NCBI GenBank assembly: GCA_903905455.1
Contig: CAIVGN010000097.1
Location: 62,001 to 126,000 of the forward strand
From: an uncultured Archangium sp.
Lineage (GTDB): Bacteria > Myxococcota > Myxococcia > Myxococcales > Myxococcaceae
Length of the DNA: 64,000 nt
Reading direction: 5' to 3'
A model generated the notes under the pieces. The model saw only the letters and a list, made by a program, of their open reading frames with translations. It was not told the origin of the DNA and made no database searches. Position 1 is the first letter of the stretch. Every line of letters begins with the position of its first letter. Shown here piece after piece: positions 25,272-33,546 of the stretch. The position numbers and the translations under genes were made by a program.

Positions 25272-28200
25272 ATGAACTCCACGACCTCACGACGACTGCT
25301 CTTCCTGGTGCTCGCGGTGGCCGCGCTGTTCACGGCCTGTGGGCGCACGCTGTACTTCCCGCGCGAAGAGAAGTGCGTGTTCGACGCGGACTGCACCGAC
25401 GGCCTGCGCTGCGTGAACCAGGTGTGCACGACGCTCAACATCCCCGACGGCGGGCCTGACTTCGGCAAGAAGCGCTTCGGCGAGCCCTGCGACGCGGGCA
25501 CCCAGTGCGCGTCGGCCTTCTGCATTGGCGGCCCCACGGGCGACTTCTGCAGCACCCGGTGCGGCTTCGGGGACGCGGGCTGCCCGGGCTCCTATGACTG
25601 CAAGGACGTGCGCGACCCCAACCTCGGTGACGGGGGCGGCTTCGTGGACCTGTGCACGGTGCCCCAGCCGCTGCTGTGCCAGTCGTGCACGGGCGATCTG
25701 GACTGCGGTGCTTCCGGCGCCGACAAGTGCCTGGGCCTCGACGGCGGCGCGTTCTGCGGCCGCGACTGCACCTTCACGGGGTGCCCTGCGCAGTACAGCT
25801 GCCAGGCGTTCCCCGACGGGACGAAGCAGTGCGTGCCCGAGGGCCGCACCTGCGACTGCGTGCCCGAGACGGTGGGGCTCCAGAAGTCCTGCCGCGGCGA
25901 GGCCAACGCCTTCGGCCGCTGCCTGGGCAACCAGCTCTGCCAGGCGGACGGCGGCTTCACCTCGTGCCTCGCGCCGGTGGCGCAGCTCGAGACGTGCAAC
26001 GGCGCCGACGACGACTGCAACGGGGCCATCGACGACTTCGTGCCGCCGTCCTGCTCGCGCACGGTGGGCAACGTCACCTGCGTGGGACCCCAGGTGTGCT
26101 TCGCCTCCGCGGGCCTGGTGTGCACCGCGCGGGCGCCGGCCTCCGAGGCCTGCAACTACGAAGACGACGACTGCGACGGCCAGGTCGACGAAGACTTCCG
26201 CAACCTCCGCGGCGCGTACACCACGTCGCAGCACTGCGGCGGCTGCAACAACGACTGCGCGAAGGTCATCCCCCACTCGGTGACCACCTCGTGTGACAGC
26301 AGCACCGACGCCCCCCGCTGCCGCGTGACGGCCTGCGAGCCGGGCTACTTCCCCTTCGACAACGGCACCATGTGCCTGCAGTTGCCCGACACACTGTGCT
26401 CGCCCTGCATGGCCGACGCGGACTGTGTCGGTCCCGGCAGCCGCTGCGTCACCGTCGACGGCAAGCTGGTCTGCGGCCGCGACTGCAGCGCCGCCAGCGT
26501 CTACCCGGCCGGTTGCCCGGGTGGCTACTCCTGCCAGGCCTTCAGCGGCGGCACGGCGCAGTGCGCCCCCAACACTGGCAGCTGCAGTTGCACCGCCTCC
26601 ACCCTGGGCACCACGCGGGCTTGCCAGGTCACGGCGAGCGCGCGCACCTGCTCGGGCTTCTCCACCTGCGGCCCGGGGCCCCAGTGGAGCTCCTGCGACG
26701 TCAACACCTTCAACCCGGAGATCTGCGACGCCCGCGACAACAACTGCGACAACCGCATCGACGAGGGCTTCCTCAACCAGGCGACGGGTCGCTACGAGGC
26801 CGCGGCGCACTGCGGCTTCTGCAACAACGACTGCACCAAGTACTTCTCGGCGACGCTGCAGCACACCACCGGGGTGTGCGATCTCGCCCCGACGCTGCCT
26901 CGCTGCGCGATGGGTCCGTGCCTCACCGAGGTGATCGCGGGCACCACCTTCGAGTGGGTCAACGTCAACGGGGAGACCAGCGACGGCTGCGAGTGCCGGC
27001 GGGTGCAGGGCAACCTGACCGTCGATCTCCCCGACCGCGTGCAGGCCAACGGCGCCGCGGCTTCGTGGGTCGACGAGAACTGTGACGGCATCGACGGCGT
27101 GGTGGGCGACGCGATCTTCGTGTCGGCCAGCGCGGCCGCCGGCGGCAATGGCACCCGCACCGCCCCCCTGCAGACCATCGCGGCGGGCGTGGCGGCGCAG
27201 CAGGCACAGGCGAAGCGCTACGTGCTCGTGGCCCAGGGGCTGTACCGCGAGAACGTGCGGCTCTTCGACGGCGCGCAGGTCTTCGGCGGCTACGCCCAGG
27301 ACTTCCTCAAGCGGGATCCGCGGCTCTACACCACGACCTGGCAGGGCGTGGCGCCCACGGGCACGGCCGTCGCGCCGGTGCACGCCGAGTCGCTGGGCGT
27401 CGCGGGCGCGGCGCGGGAGACCGTGGTGTCCGGCTTCTCCATCGTCGGGTGGGACGCGACGCAGACCGCGGCGCCGGGCGCGAACGGGGCCACGTCCATC
27501 GGCGTGTACCTGCTCAACGTGGGGCCGCGCTTCGTGCTGCAGTCCAACGACGTGCTGGCAGGTCGCGGTGGCGCGGGCGGGCGCGGGTCGACGGGCAGCC
27601 AGGGCTTCGGTCGCCAGTCCGGGGTGACGCTCAACGGGCAGCGGGGCATCAACAGCACCTTCTTCCCCAACGGCAGCTGCGCACCCGCGGACCATCGCGT
27701 GGGTGGCGTGCCCGGCACCAACGCGGCGTGCACCGGCGCCAACGGCGCGGCCGGCGGCAACGTGGTGTGCCCGGCGTACACCTTCACCGGCAACCAGGGC
27801 ACGCAGCAGATGTACCAGCTGCCCACCGTGGCCAGCCGCAACGGCGCGGGCGGCTTCGACTGGAGCTTCGACAACCTCTCGTCGCCCGGCTGCAACCACG
27901 TCACCGAGTCGGGCTTCCCCACCACCATCCAGCAGCACGACGGCGAGGACGGGAAGCCGGGAGCCGATGGGACGGGCGGTACCGGTGGCGCGGGCGCGGC
28001 GACGTTGGCGCGCTTCGGTACCTTCGTCGCTGGACGCTGGGTGGCCTCGCCGGTGGCGGCGGTCTCGGGCCAGGCGGGGCTCACGGCGCAGGGCGGCGGC
28101 GGTGGCGGCGCCGGCGGCGGCGTCGCGCGCTTTACCTTCGGCGGTTGCCAGGGCTGGGAGATCGGCGCGACGGGCGGCGGGGCCGGCGCGGGTGGCTGCG

Positions 28201-28727
28201 GCGGCACGGGCGGCGACTCGGGCGGTGCGGGCGGCGGTTCCTTCGCCATCCTCCTGAGCTCGACCACGGCGGGCGCGGCCTTGCCCACGTTGCTCAACAA
28301 CCGCGTGCAGCGCAGCGTGGGCGGCATCGGCGGTGACGGCGGTTTCGGCGGCGCGGGTGGCCTGGGCGGCGCCGGTGGCTTCGGTGGCGTCGCGGCGCGC
28401 TGGAGCAGCTCCGTCGGTGGCAAGGGCGGCGAAGGTGGCAACGGCGGGCCCGGCGGCGGCGGCGGCGGTGGTGTCGGCGGCCCCTCGTTCGGCGTGTTCT
28501 CCTTCAACGTGCCCCTGGGCTCGTTCTCGGCGACCAACACCTTCCTCACCTCGGGCGCGCTGGACACGGGCGGGCTCGGAGGCGCGGGCGGCAGCTCACC
28601 GGGCTCCACCACCAGCACGGGCACGTCGGGAGCCCGCGGGGCCTCGGCGAACCTCACCGCGCTCAGCAGCTGCGCGATGGCCTGCGCGGGGACCTGCGAC
28701 GCCAACGCGGTGTGCGTGCCGAACTGA
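25272..28727 (+). CDS. Paralogous giant Cys-rich lipoprotein with MopE-type repeats
   Basis: 1151 residues with the same order of parts as the protein just upstream: lipobox signal (VAALFTAC), the Cys module DCTDGLRCVNQVC starting at residue 40 as in the paralogue, three MopE-type repeats (CNGADDDCNG at 242, CNYEDDDCDG at 294, CDARDNNCDN at 485), DENCDGIDG near 604, then a DUF1565-like beta-helix (TAPLQTIAAG, LVAQGLYRENVRL, VFGGYAQDF) and a long Gly-rich region. It differs by ending in a Cys-containing tail (CAMACAGTCDANAVC). The two-base gap means co-transcription and probably coupled translation. Outer-membrane or surface anchoring through the lipid is likely; ligand unknown. Confidence 0.88.
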   Translation: MNSTTSRRLLFLVLAVAALFTACGRTLYFPREEKCVFDADCTDGLRCVNQVCTTLNIPDGGPDFGKKRFGEPCDAGTQCASAFCIGGPTGDFCSTRCGFGDAGCPGSYDCKDVRDPNLGDGGGFVDLCTVPQPLLCQSCTGDLDCGASGADKCLGLDGGAFCGRDCTFTGCPAQYSCQAFPDGTKQCVPEGRTCDCVPETVGLQKSCRGEANAFGRCLGNQLCQADGGFTSCLAPVAQLETCNGADDDCNGAIDDFVPPSCSRTVGNVTCVGPQVCFASAGLVCTARAPASEACNYEDDDCDGQVDEDFRNLRGAYTTSQHCGGCNNDCAKVIPHSVTTSCDSSTDAPRCRVTACEPGYFPFDNGTMCLQLPDTLCSPCMADADCVGPGSRCVTVDGKLVCGRDCSAASVYPAGCPGGYSCQAFSGGTAQCAPNTGSCSCTASTLGTTRACQVTASARTCSGFSTCGPGPQWSSCDVNTFNPEICDARDNNCDNRIDEGFLNQATGRYEAAAHCGFCNNDCTKYFSATLQHTTGVCDLAPTLPRCAMGPCLTEVIAGTTFEWVNVNGETSDGCECRRVQGNLTVDLPDRVQANGAAASWVDENCDGIDGVVGDAIFVSASAAAGGNGTRTAPLQTIAAGVAAQQAQAKRYVLVAQGLYRENVRLFDGAQVFGGYAQDFLKRDPRLYTTTWQGVAPTGTAVAPVHAESLGVAGAARETVVSGFSIVGWDATQTAAPGANGATSIGVYLLNVGPRFVLQSNDVLAGRGGAGGRGSTGSQGFGRQSGVTLNGQRGINSTFFPNGSCAPADHRVGGVPGTNAACTGANGAAGGNVVCPAYTFTGNQGTQQMYQLPTVASRNGAGGFDWSFDNLSSPGCNHVTESGFPTTIQQHDGEDGKPGADGTGGTGGAGAATLARFGTFVAGRWVASPVAAVSGQAGLTAQGGGGGGAGGGVARFTFGGCQGWEIGATGGGAGAGGCGGTGGDSGGAGGGSFAILLSSTTAGAALPTLLNNRVQRSVGGIGGDGGFGGAGGLGGAGGFGGVAARWSSSVGGKGGEGGNGGPGGGGGGGVGGPSFGVFSFNVPLGSFSATNTFLTSGALDTGGLGGAGGSSPGSTTSTGTSGARGASANLTALSSCAMACAGTCDANAVCVPN

Positions 28728-28744
28728 AGGTCAGCGCCGGGAGG

Positions 28745-29776
28745 TCAGTTGATCTGCACCGGCGCGCAGGTCGACACGCCGGCGCCGACGATGCGCCGAC
28801 CCGACATCGGCACCACGTTGGTCAGCGCGCCGGTCTGCCCGTCCAGCTTCCACACGTTGGTGGAGAGGTCGGTGTCGCGCTCGAGGAACAGGAAGAAGTC
28901 CCCGCCCCAGAAGGCGAAGGCCCAGGCGCGCGGGGCGCCGGTGAGCTGCGGCGCGAGGAACGCGGAGACGGTCGAGCCGCCGGCCTTGGAGAGCTGGGCC
29001 ACGCGCGGGGGCGAGACGTTCGGGAAGAAGGCCCACAGCTTGCCGTCACCGGTGCCGGAGATCTCCGGGGCGCCGGCCAGCGTGCCCAGCACCGAGACCC
29101 GGTACGGAGGCACCGTCTCGAGCGTGCCGAAGCGGGTGGTGGTCAGCGAGCCCGTCAGCTCGCTGCCCGCGATGAACAGGGTCTCGTCGTGCGAGCCGGC
29201 CGCGTTCGAGACGAAGCCCATGCCGAACTTCGCGACGCCGCCCTGCGGGGCGAAGGAGGTCTTCACGCAGGCCAGGGGCTGGGTGCGCACGTCGGCGGTG
29301 AAGAGCTCGCCGCTGTCGTAGATGATCCACGCCGTGGCGTTGCGATCGACGGCCATGGAGAACGGCTCGGCGCCGGCCTTCGCCGCGCAGCCCAGGTGGC
29401 CGACCTCGACGAAGGGGTCGCTGGTGCCGATGGCGCGGGGGTTGAACGAAGACAGCGTGCGGTTCTGATCGACGACGTAGACGAGCCTGGCCTCGGCCGA
29501 GCAGTCATCGACGCCGCCGTCAGCGCTCGGCGTGCCCCCGTCGGGCGAGACCACCGTGCCGCCGGCGAGGCACGCCCCGGCGCCGCACGACTGGCCCGTG
29601 GTGCACGCGACGCACGCGGCGCCGGAGGTGCCACAGGCCTGCTCGGTGGTACCCAACAGGCAGAAGCCCTGGGCATCGAGGCAGCCGGCGCAGGTCTGGC
29701 CCCTCACCGTGACGCTCGTTCCGCCGCACGACAGCACCAGGGCCGCCAGCACGACCAGGGAATGGGGGTGTTTCAT
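28745..29776 (-). CDS. Lipoprotein with Cys-rich N-terminus and predicted beta-propeller
   Basis: 343 residues from the ATG at the signal peptide KHPHSLVVLAALVLSC; the Cys is followed by GGTS, a standard lipobox context. Residues 25-75 hold a Cys-rich module (CAGCLDAQGFC, CVACTTGQSCGAGAC), then an Asp/Gly/Ser linker and about 250 residues of repeating strand patterns (LVYVVDQNRTLSSFNP, WIIYDSGELFTADV, KLWAFFPNVS, FAFWGGDFFLFLERD) suggesting a six- or seven-blade propeller. It is convergent with the giant lipoprotein pair, 18 bases apart. No catalytic residues can be named; a binding or scaffold role at the cell surface is inferred. Confidence 0.75.
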   Translation of the reverse strand: MKHPHSLVVLAALVLSCGGTSVTVRGQTCAGCLDAQGFCLLGTTEQACGTSGAACVACTTGQSCGAGACLAGGTVVSPDGGTPSADGGVDDCSAEARLVYVVDQNRTLSSFNPRAIGTSDPFVEVGHLGCAAKAGAEPFSMAVDRNATAWIIYDSGELFTADVRTQPLACVKTSFAPQGGVAKFGMGFVSNAAGSHDETLFIAGSELTGSLTTTRFGTLETVPPYRVSVLGTLAGAPEISGTGDGKLWAFFPNVSPPRVAQLSKAGGSTVSAFLAPQLTGAPRAWAFAFWGGDFFLFLERDTDLSTNVWKLDGQTGALTNVVPMSGRRIVGAGVSTCAPVQIN

Positions 29777-29844
29777 CAGGCGCTCGCTCCAGCCACCAGC
29801 GACCTGTACCACCGCGGGCGCCGCTGTCGAGAGGACCTGTCCGT

Positions 29845-30462
29845 TCAGCGGTTCGCGGCGACGATCTGCGATGCGGGGCGGGCGCGGAAGCCCTCGATGT
29901 GTTCCCAGCGCTGCACCACGAAGACGTAGGGCTCGACACCCGTGCGCTCGAGCTGCACCAGCTTGTGCTTCACCTGGCTGCTGAGCATCGGGTCCGCGGC
30001 GGCCGTGAGCAACAGCTCGACGAAGGCGCGCTGGAGCATCGGCTTCTTGAACAGCGAGTGGAGGCTCATCGACACGTCGCCGTAGTCGCAGGCCGTCCCG
30101 CGGCCCTCGTCGCGCGGCCACGACGACCAGCCCGCCTTCTGCAGCCGCTCGCAGGCAATGCGCACCAGCTGCAGCGTGGGGCCCTGGCCGTAGATCTGCG
30201 CGCGCACCAGCGCGTCCACGCGGCGCTCGTAGGCCACGCGCTCTTCATGGCTCCCGAAGCCGGGCACGCCCGAGACGACCACGCCGTCGGCGTCGATGGC
30301 GTCGACCTGGTGCAACTCCCCCACGGCCTCGGCCAGCGCCGCGCGGGCGATCTCCGCGTCCGTCATCACGTCATAGGAGGTGGCGGCGAGCGCCTGGTCC
30401 CGGTTGACGTGCGCACACCCAACCACAGTGAATGACAGGAGAATTCCGAGCACGTTTCGCAT
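29845..30462 (-). CDS. Hypothetical lipoprotein
   Basis: 205 residues; signal peptide RNVLGILLSFTVVGC with lipobox VVGC. The mature part is mostly helical and charged, with two cysteines (IACERLQ and TACDYGD) that may pair. No domain is recognised. It lies in a leftward series of three or four envelope genes (28745-32015), but the gaps of about 40-70 bases leave co-transcription open. Codon bias is typical of its neighbours, so the gene is real; function unknown. Confidence 0.7.
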   Translation of the reverse strand: MRNVLGILLSFTVVGCAHVNRDQALAATSYDVMTDAEIARAALAEAVGELHQVDAIDADGVVVSGVPGFGSHEERVAYERRVDALVRAQIYGQGPTLQLVRIACERLQKAGWSSWPRDEGRGTACDYGDVSMSLHSLFKKPMLQRAFVELLLTAAADPMLSSQVKHKLVQLERTGVEPYVFVVQRWEHIEGFRARPASQIVAANR

Positions 30463-30504
30463 GGCGGGGAAGAGACCCAGCCCGCCCCTCGCGTGTGCAA
30501 GGAA

Positions 30505-31200
30505 TCACTTCACGTCGAAGAACAACCCCACCTGGAGCTGGATGGCCCCGTTCGAAAACCGAGTCGGATCGGTGAGATAGCCCAGCTGGACGCCGATGCC
30601 GGCGGGGTTGCGCTTGAAAATGCCCAGCGAAAAGCCGACCCGCGCAGTGTCGGTGGAGGGCGAGACCGTGGGGCTGTGGACGAAGCGCTGGCTCAAGGTT
30701 GCGCTCGCCACGAGCTCCAGGTGTTCGAACTGGAGACCGTAGAAGAGGGGCACGCCCCACTCGATCTGGGTCCACAGGGGGAGCGAGAGCCGGCCGGCCA
30801 CCGCGGCGCCTCCCAAAAGCCCCACCGACACGAGGTGCGTGGGCCCGGAGGTGGGAATGCGCAGCAGTTCGCCCTTCACGTCGGCGGTGAGCCCGAGCTG
30901 AAACGAGCGCTCGGGGGCGATGAGCTGCCCTTGCCCCTGCAGCGAGAGGCCGACGTCGAAGGCGCGGGCGAAGCCGTAGCGGCCGTTGAGGCGCAGCTCG
31001 GGCAGCGGAATGCCGTCCGGGTATTCGGTGCAGCTGGTCATGCCCAGCACGCCGCCGGGGATCGAGCCGCAGAAGCCGGCCGCCGAGAGCTGACCTCCGA
31101 GGCGCAGGTGGCCGGGGTCGACGACCGACGCGGTCTGCATGGGAGTGACGGTGCTGCAGGCGCTCAGGCCGAGGAAGAAGACGACGCCGAAGGTCCTCAT
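30505..31200 (-). CDS. Lipoprotein / outer-membrane barrel-like protein
   Basis: 231 residues; the ATG at the complement of 31198-31200 begins RTFGVVFFLGLSACST, with lipobox LSAC. The rest alternates short hydrophobic strands (LRLGGQLSAAGF, FDVGLSLQGQGQL, IGVQLGYL) and ends in a strand with terminal aromatic residues (LQVGLFFDVK), as in small outer-membrane barrels. Its start overlaps the stop of the upstream esterase gene by four bases (ATGA), so the two are translationally coupled. An alternative ATG lies seven codons upstream. Function unknown. Confidence 0.75.
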   Translation of the reverse strand: MRTFGVVFFLGLSACSTVTPMQTASVVDPGHLRLGGQLSAAGFCGSIPGGVLGMTSCTEYPDGIPLPELRLNGRYGFARAFDVGLSLQGQGQLIAPERSFQLGLTADVKGELLRIPTSGPTHLVSVGLLGGAAVAGRLSLPLWTQIEWGVPLFYGLQFEHLELVASATLSQRFVHSPTVSPSTDTARVGFSLGIFKRNPAGIGVQLGYLTDPTRFSNGAIQLQVGLFFDVK

Positions 31201-32015
31201 CGCGCGTGCCCCTCGAGCCAATCAAAGGCGGCCGCGGGCCAGCGATCATCGAAGGCCGGCAGGTGCCCCACGCCATCCATCGACCACAGCTCGAAGGCGG
31301 GCGTGCAGGTGATGGCCTCGCGGCGGGTCTCCGGGTCGGCGTTCCCCGCGAAGTCGGCCCGATCGACGTCGACCCAGGTGGGCTCGCAGCCGGCACGCCG
31401 GGCGAAGCGGGCGCCGGTCTCGTGCGCGCTCGGGTACAGGCCCTCCCGGCCTTCGTAGGGGATCACCGTGTCGGCCACGCCGTGCACCAGCAGCACGGGG
31501 ATCTTCCGCCCATCAGGGCAACGCGCGAAGTCGTCCCACGTCGAGCCGGAGACGGCGACGATGCCGTCGATCACGTCGCTCGCTTCGCAGGCCAGGCGCA
31601 ACGCCATGAACGCGCCGTTGGAGTGCCCCACCACGAAGACGTGACCGGGCTTCACCGCCCGCTGCGCCTTGACGTCGTCGATCAGCGCCCGGAAGAACGC
31701 CACGTCGTCGACCGGCAGGTCCTGGAAGTTGCAGCAGGCGTTGGTGGCGTTCCAGAAGCGCTTGCCGAGCCGGTCCGGGGTTCCGTTGGGCAGCGCGTAG
31801 AGGAACTGCTTCGCCTCGACCTGCTTGGAGAAGGCGAACACCGCGTCCTGGATGGCGCCGTTGACCGCGTAGCCGTGCGCGAGGATCAGCAGCGGCAGCG
31901 GGGTCTGCGCGTCGGCGCCCTTCGGGACGTGAAGATCATAGGCCCGCCCGAGCACGCTCTGCTCCGGCGCGCAGGCGAACAAGGTGACGAGGAACCCCAG
32001 CTGTAACGCACGCAT
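31197..32015 (-). CDS. Secreted LpqC/PHB-depolymerase-like esterase
   Basis: 272 residues, signal RALQLGFLVTLFAC (probable lipobox FAC). The alpha/beta-hydrolase fold is of the COG3509 type (polyhydroxybutyrate depolymerase, feruloyl and acetylxylan esterases). Visible residues: oxyanion strand LLILAHGYAVNG, nucleophile GHSNGAFMAL, acid VHGVADTVIPY and histidine DGVGHLPAF. Paired cysteines NACCNFQD and the GCEP element match secreted family members. It shares a four-base overlap with the following barrel-like lipoprotein gene and is divergent from the PHP hydrolase with 58 bases between starts. Natural substrate unknown. Confidence 0.88.
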   Translation of the reverse strand: MRALQLGFLVTLFACAPEQSVLGRAYDLHVPKGADAQTPLPLLILAHGYAVNGAIQDAVFAFSKQVEAKQFLYALPNGTPDRLGKRFWNATNACCNFQDLPVDDVAFFRALIDDVKAQRAVKPGHVFVVGHSNGAFMALRLACEASDVIDGIVAVSGSTWDDFARCPDGRKIPVLLVHGVADTVIPYEGREGLYPSAHETGARFARRAGCEPTWVDVDRADFAGNADPETRREAITCTPAFELWSMDGVGHLPAFDDRWPAAAFDWLEGHAR

Positions 32016-32073
32016 GACACGCACCGTAATGGGCCCCGCGACCTCGCGCACGACGCAGGTGATACTGGGCGCC

Positions 32074-33546
32074 ATGCGTCTGCCCGGCTGTCTCCTGCTG
32101 CTCTCCTCCCTCGCGAACGCGGCCCCACTGGTGCTCGAGGGCGAGCTCCCGGTGATGGGGCCGGACTTCGTGATGATCCCCTTCGAGGTGCCGGCGGCCA
32201 CGGTGGAGCTCTCCGTCACCCACCCCAACCTGCAGCCGGAGAACATCCTCGACTACGGGGTGTTCGACCCGGCGGGCTTTCGGGGCTGGGGCGGGGGCAA
32301 CTCGGAGCCGGCGGTGGTGGGCGCCGAGGCCTCGTCGCGCAGCTACCTCCCGGGCGCGCTCACCGCGGGGACGTGGAGCGTGCTCATCGGCAAGGCGAAG
32401 GTGATCAGCGCCCCGGCGCGGTACCGGCTGGAGATCGACCTGCGCACCACGCCGCTGCTCCCGGCGCAGTCGACCCGCGCGCCCTGGGGGCCCGCCCGCT
32501 TGAGCGACGAGGCGCGGTGGTACCAGGGCGACTTTCACGTGCACTCCCTGGAGAGCGGCGACGCGCAGCCCACGATGGACGCGGTAGCCACCTTCGCGGC
32601 CTCGCGGGGCCTCGATTTCGTCGAATTCTCCGAGCACAACACCACCTCGCAGCTCGGCTTCCTTCACGACGTGCAGGGCCGGCACCCCAACGTGCTGCTG
32701 CTCCCCGGCGTGGAGTTCACCACCTACGCGGGTCACGCCAACGGCATCGGCGCGACGAGCTACGTCGATCACCGGCTGGGCTACGGCGAGGTCACCCTCG
32801 ACAGCGCGCTCGCCCAGTTCGCCACGCAGGACGTGGTGTTCTCGCTCAACCACCCGCTGCTCGATCTCGGCCAGTCGTGCATCGGCTGTGCGTGGAAGCA
32901 CCGCATCCCGCGCGAGCAGATGAAGGCCGTGGAGATCGCCACCGGTGGCTGGGACAAGACCGGGGTGATTTTCACGAAGCAGACCATCGCCTGGTGGGAG
33001 CGGTTCTCGGCCCAGGGGCTCCACTTCGCGCCGGTCGGTGGCAGTGACGATCACTCGGGCGGGCAGGGCACCGGCGCCTTCGACAGCCCCATCGGCAGCC
33101 CCACCACCGTGGTGTTCGCCAACGGCCTCGAGGCGTCCGCCATCGTCGCGGGTGTTCGCGCAGGGCACACGGTGGTGAAGCTGCAGGGCCCCACGGATCC
33201 CATGGTCGACCTGCGCGTCGGCGCGGCCATGGTGGGCGACGACGTCGAGGTGAGCGAGGCCGACCTGGAGATCACCGTCATCGACGGCGTGGGCGCGAAG
33301 CTGGTGCTCTTCCGCGACGGCGCAGAGTACCGGACCGCCGACGTGACGAGCACGCCCTTCGAGTTCAAGGAGCCGCTCACCGAGGGGGGCCGGTACCGCG
33401 CCGAGGCCCAGCTCGACGGCCAGCCGCGCACGGTGACCAACAACCTGTGGGTCACCGTGGTGCCGAAGAAGAGCGGGTGCAGCACGGGCGACGGGCTCGC
33501 GCTGCTCTCGGTGCTGGCCTTCTTCCTGCGTTACCGCGCGACCTGA
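32074..33546 (+). CDS. Secreted CehA/McbA-type PHP-domain metallohydrolase with MYXO-CTERM-like tail
   Basis: 490 residues with a signal peptide (LPGCLLLLSSLANAA). A pre-peptidase-like sandwich domain precedes the PHP domain. Metal ligands are visible as FHVH (155-157 region), EFSEHN with His188, GVEFTTYAGHAN, SLNHPL with His260 and GGSDDHSGG with His327, the pattern of CehA/McbA-like phosphoesterases. A small beta domain follows. The last 22 residues are a tripartite tail: Cys469 in SGCSTGDG, a hydrophobic stretch (LALLSVLAFFL) and Arg residues, resembling MYXO-CTERM signals cleaved by myxosortase and used for surface anchoring. The last 16 bases overlap the macroglobulin gene convergently. 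Substrate unknown. Confidence 0.88.
   Translation: MRLPGCLLLLSSLANAAPLVLEGELPVMGPDFVMIPFEVPAATVELSVTHPNLQPENILDYGVFDPAGFRGWGGGNSEPAVVGAEASSRSYLPGALTAGTWSVLIGKAKVISAPARYRLEIDLRTTPLLPAQSTRAPWGPARLSDEARWYQGDFHVHSLESGDAQPTMDAVATFAASRGLDFVEFSEHNTTSQLGFLHDVQGRHPNVLLLPGVEFTTYAGHANGIGATSYVDHRLGYGEVTLDSALAQFATQDVVFSLNHPLLDLGQSCIGCAWKHRIPREQMKAVEIATGGWDKTGVIFTKQTIAWWERFSAQGLHFAPVGGSDDHSGGQGTGAFDSPIGSPTTVVFANGLEASAIVAGVRAGHTVVKLQGPTDPMVDLRVGAAMVGDDVEVSEADLEITVIDGVGAKLVLFRDGAEYRTADVTSTPFEFKEPLTEGGRYRAEAQLDGQPRTVTNNLWVTVVPKKSGCSTGDGLALLSVLAFFLRYRAT

Noticed and set aside
25287-27938. 883-codon frame opposite the second giant lipoprotein
   Set aside because: Ala/Arg/Val/His-rich shadow without motifs; the plus strand has periodic cysteines, a lipobox and MopE-type repeats.
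28084-28480. Second GGCGG-rich block
   Set aside because: Same explanation: Gly-rich protein coding of the paralogue, not a DNA-level element.
33531-33546. Overlap of the PHP hydrolase and macroglobulin genes as a sign of frameshift
   Set aside because: Both reading frames end cleanly with complete C-termini; the overlap is a simple convergent 16-base overlap.
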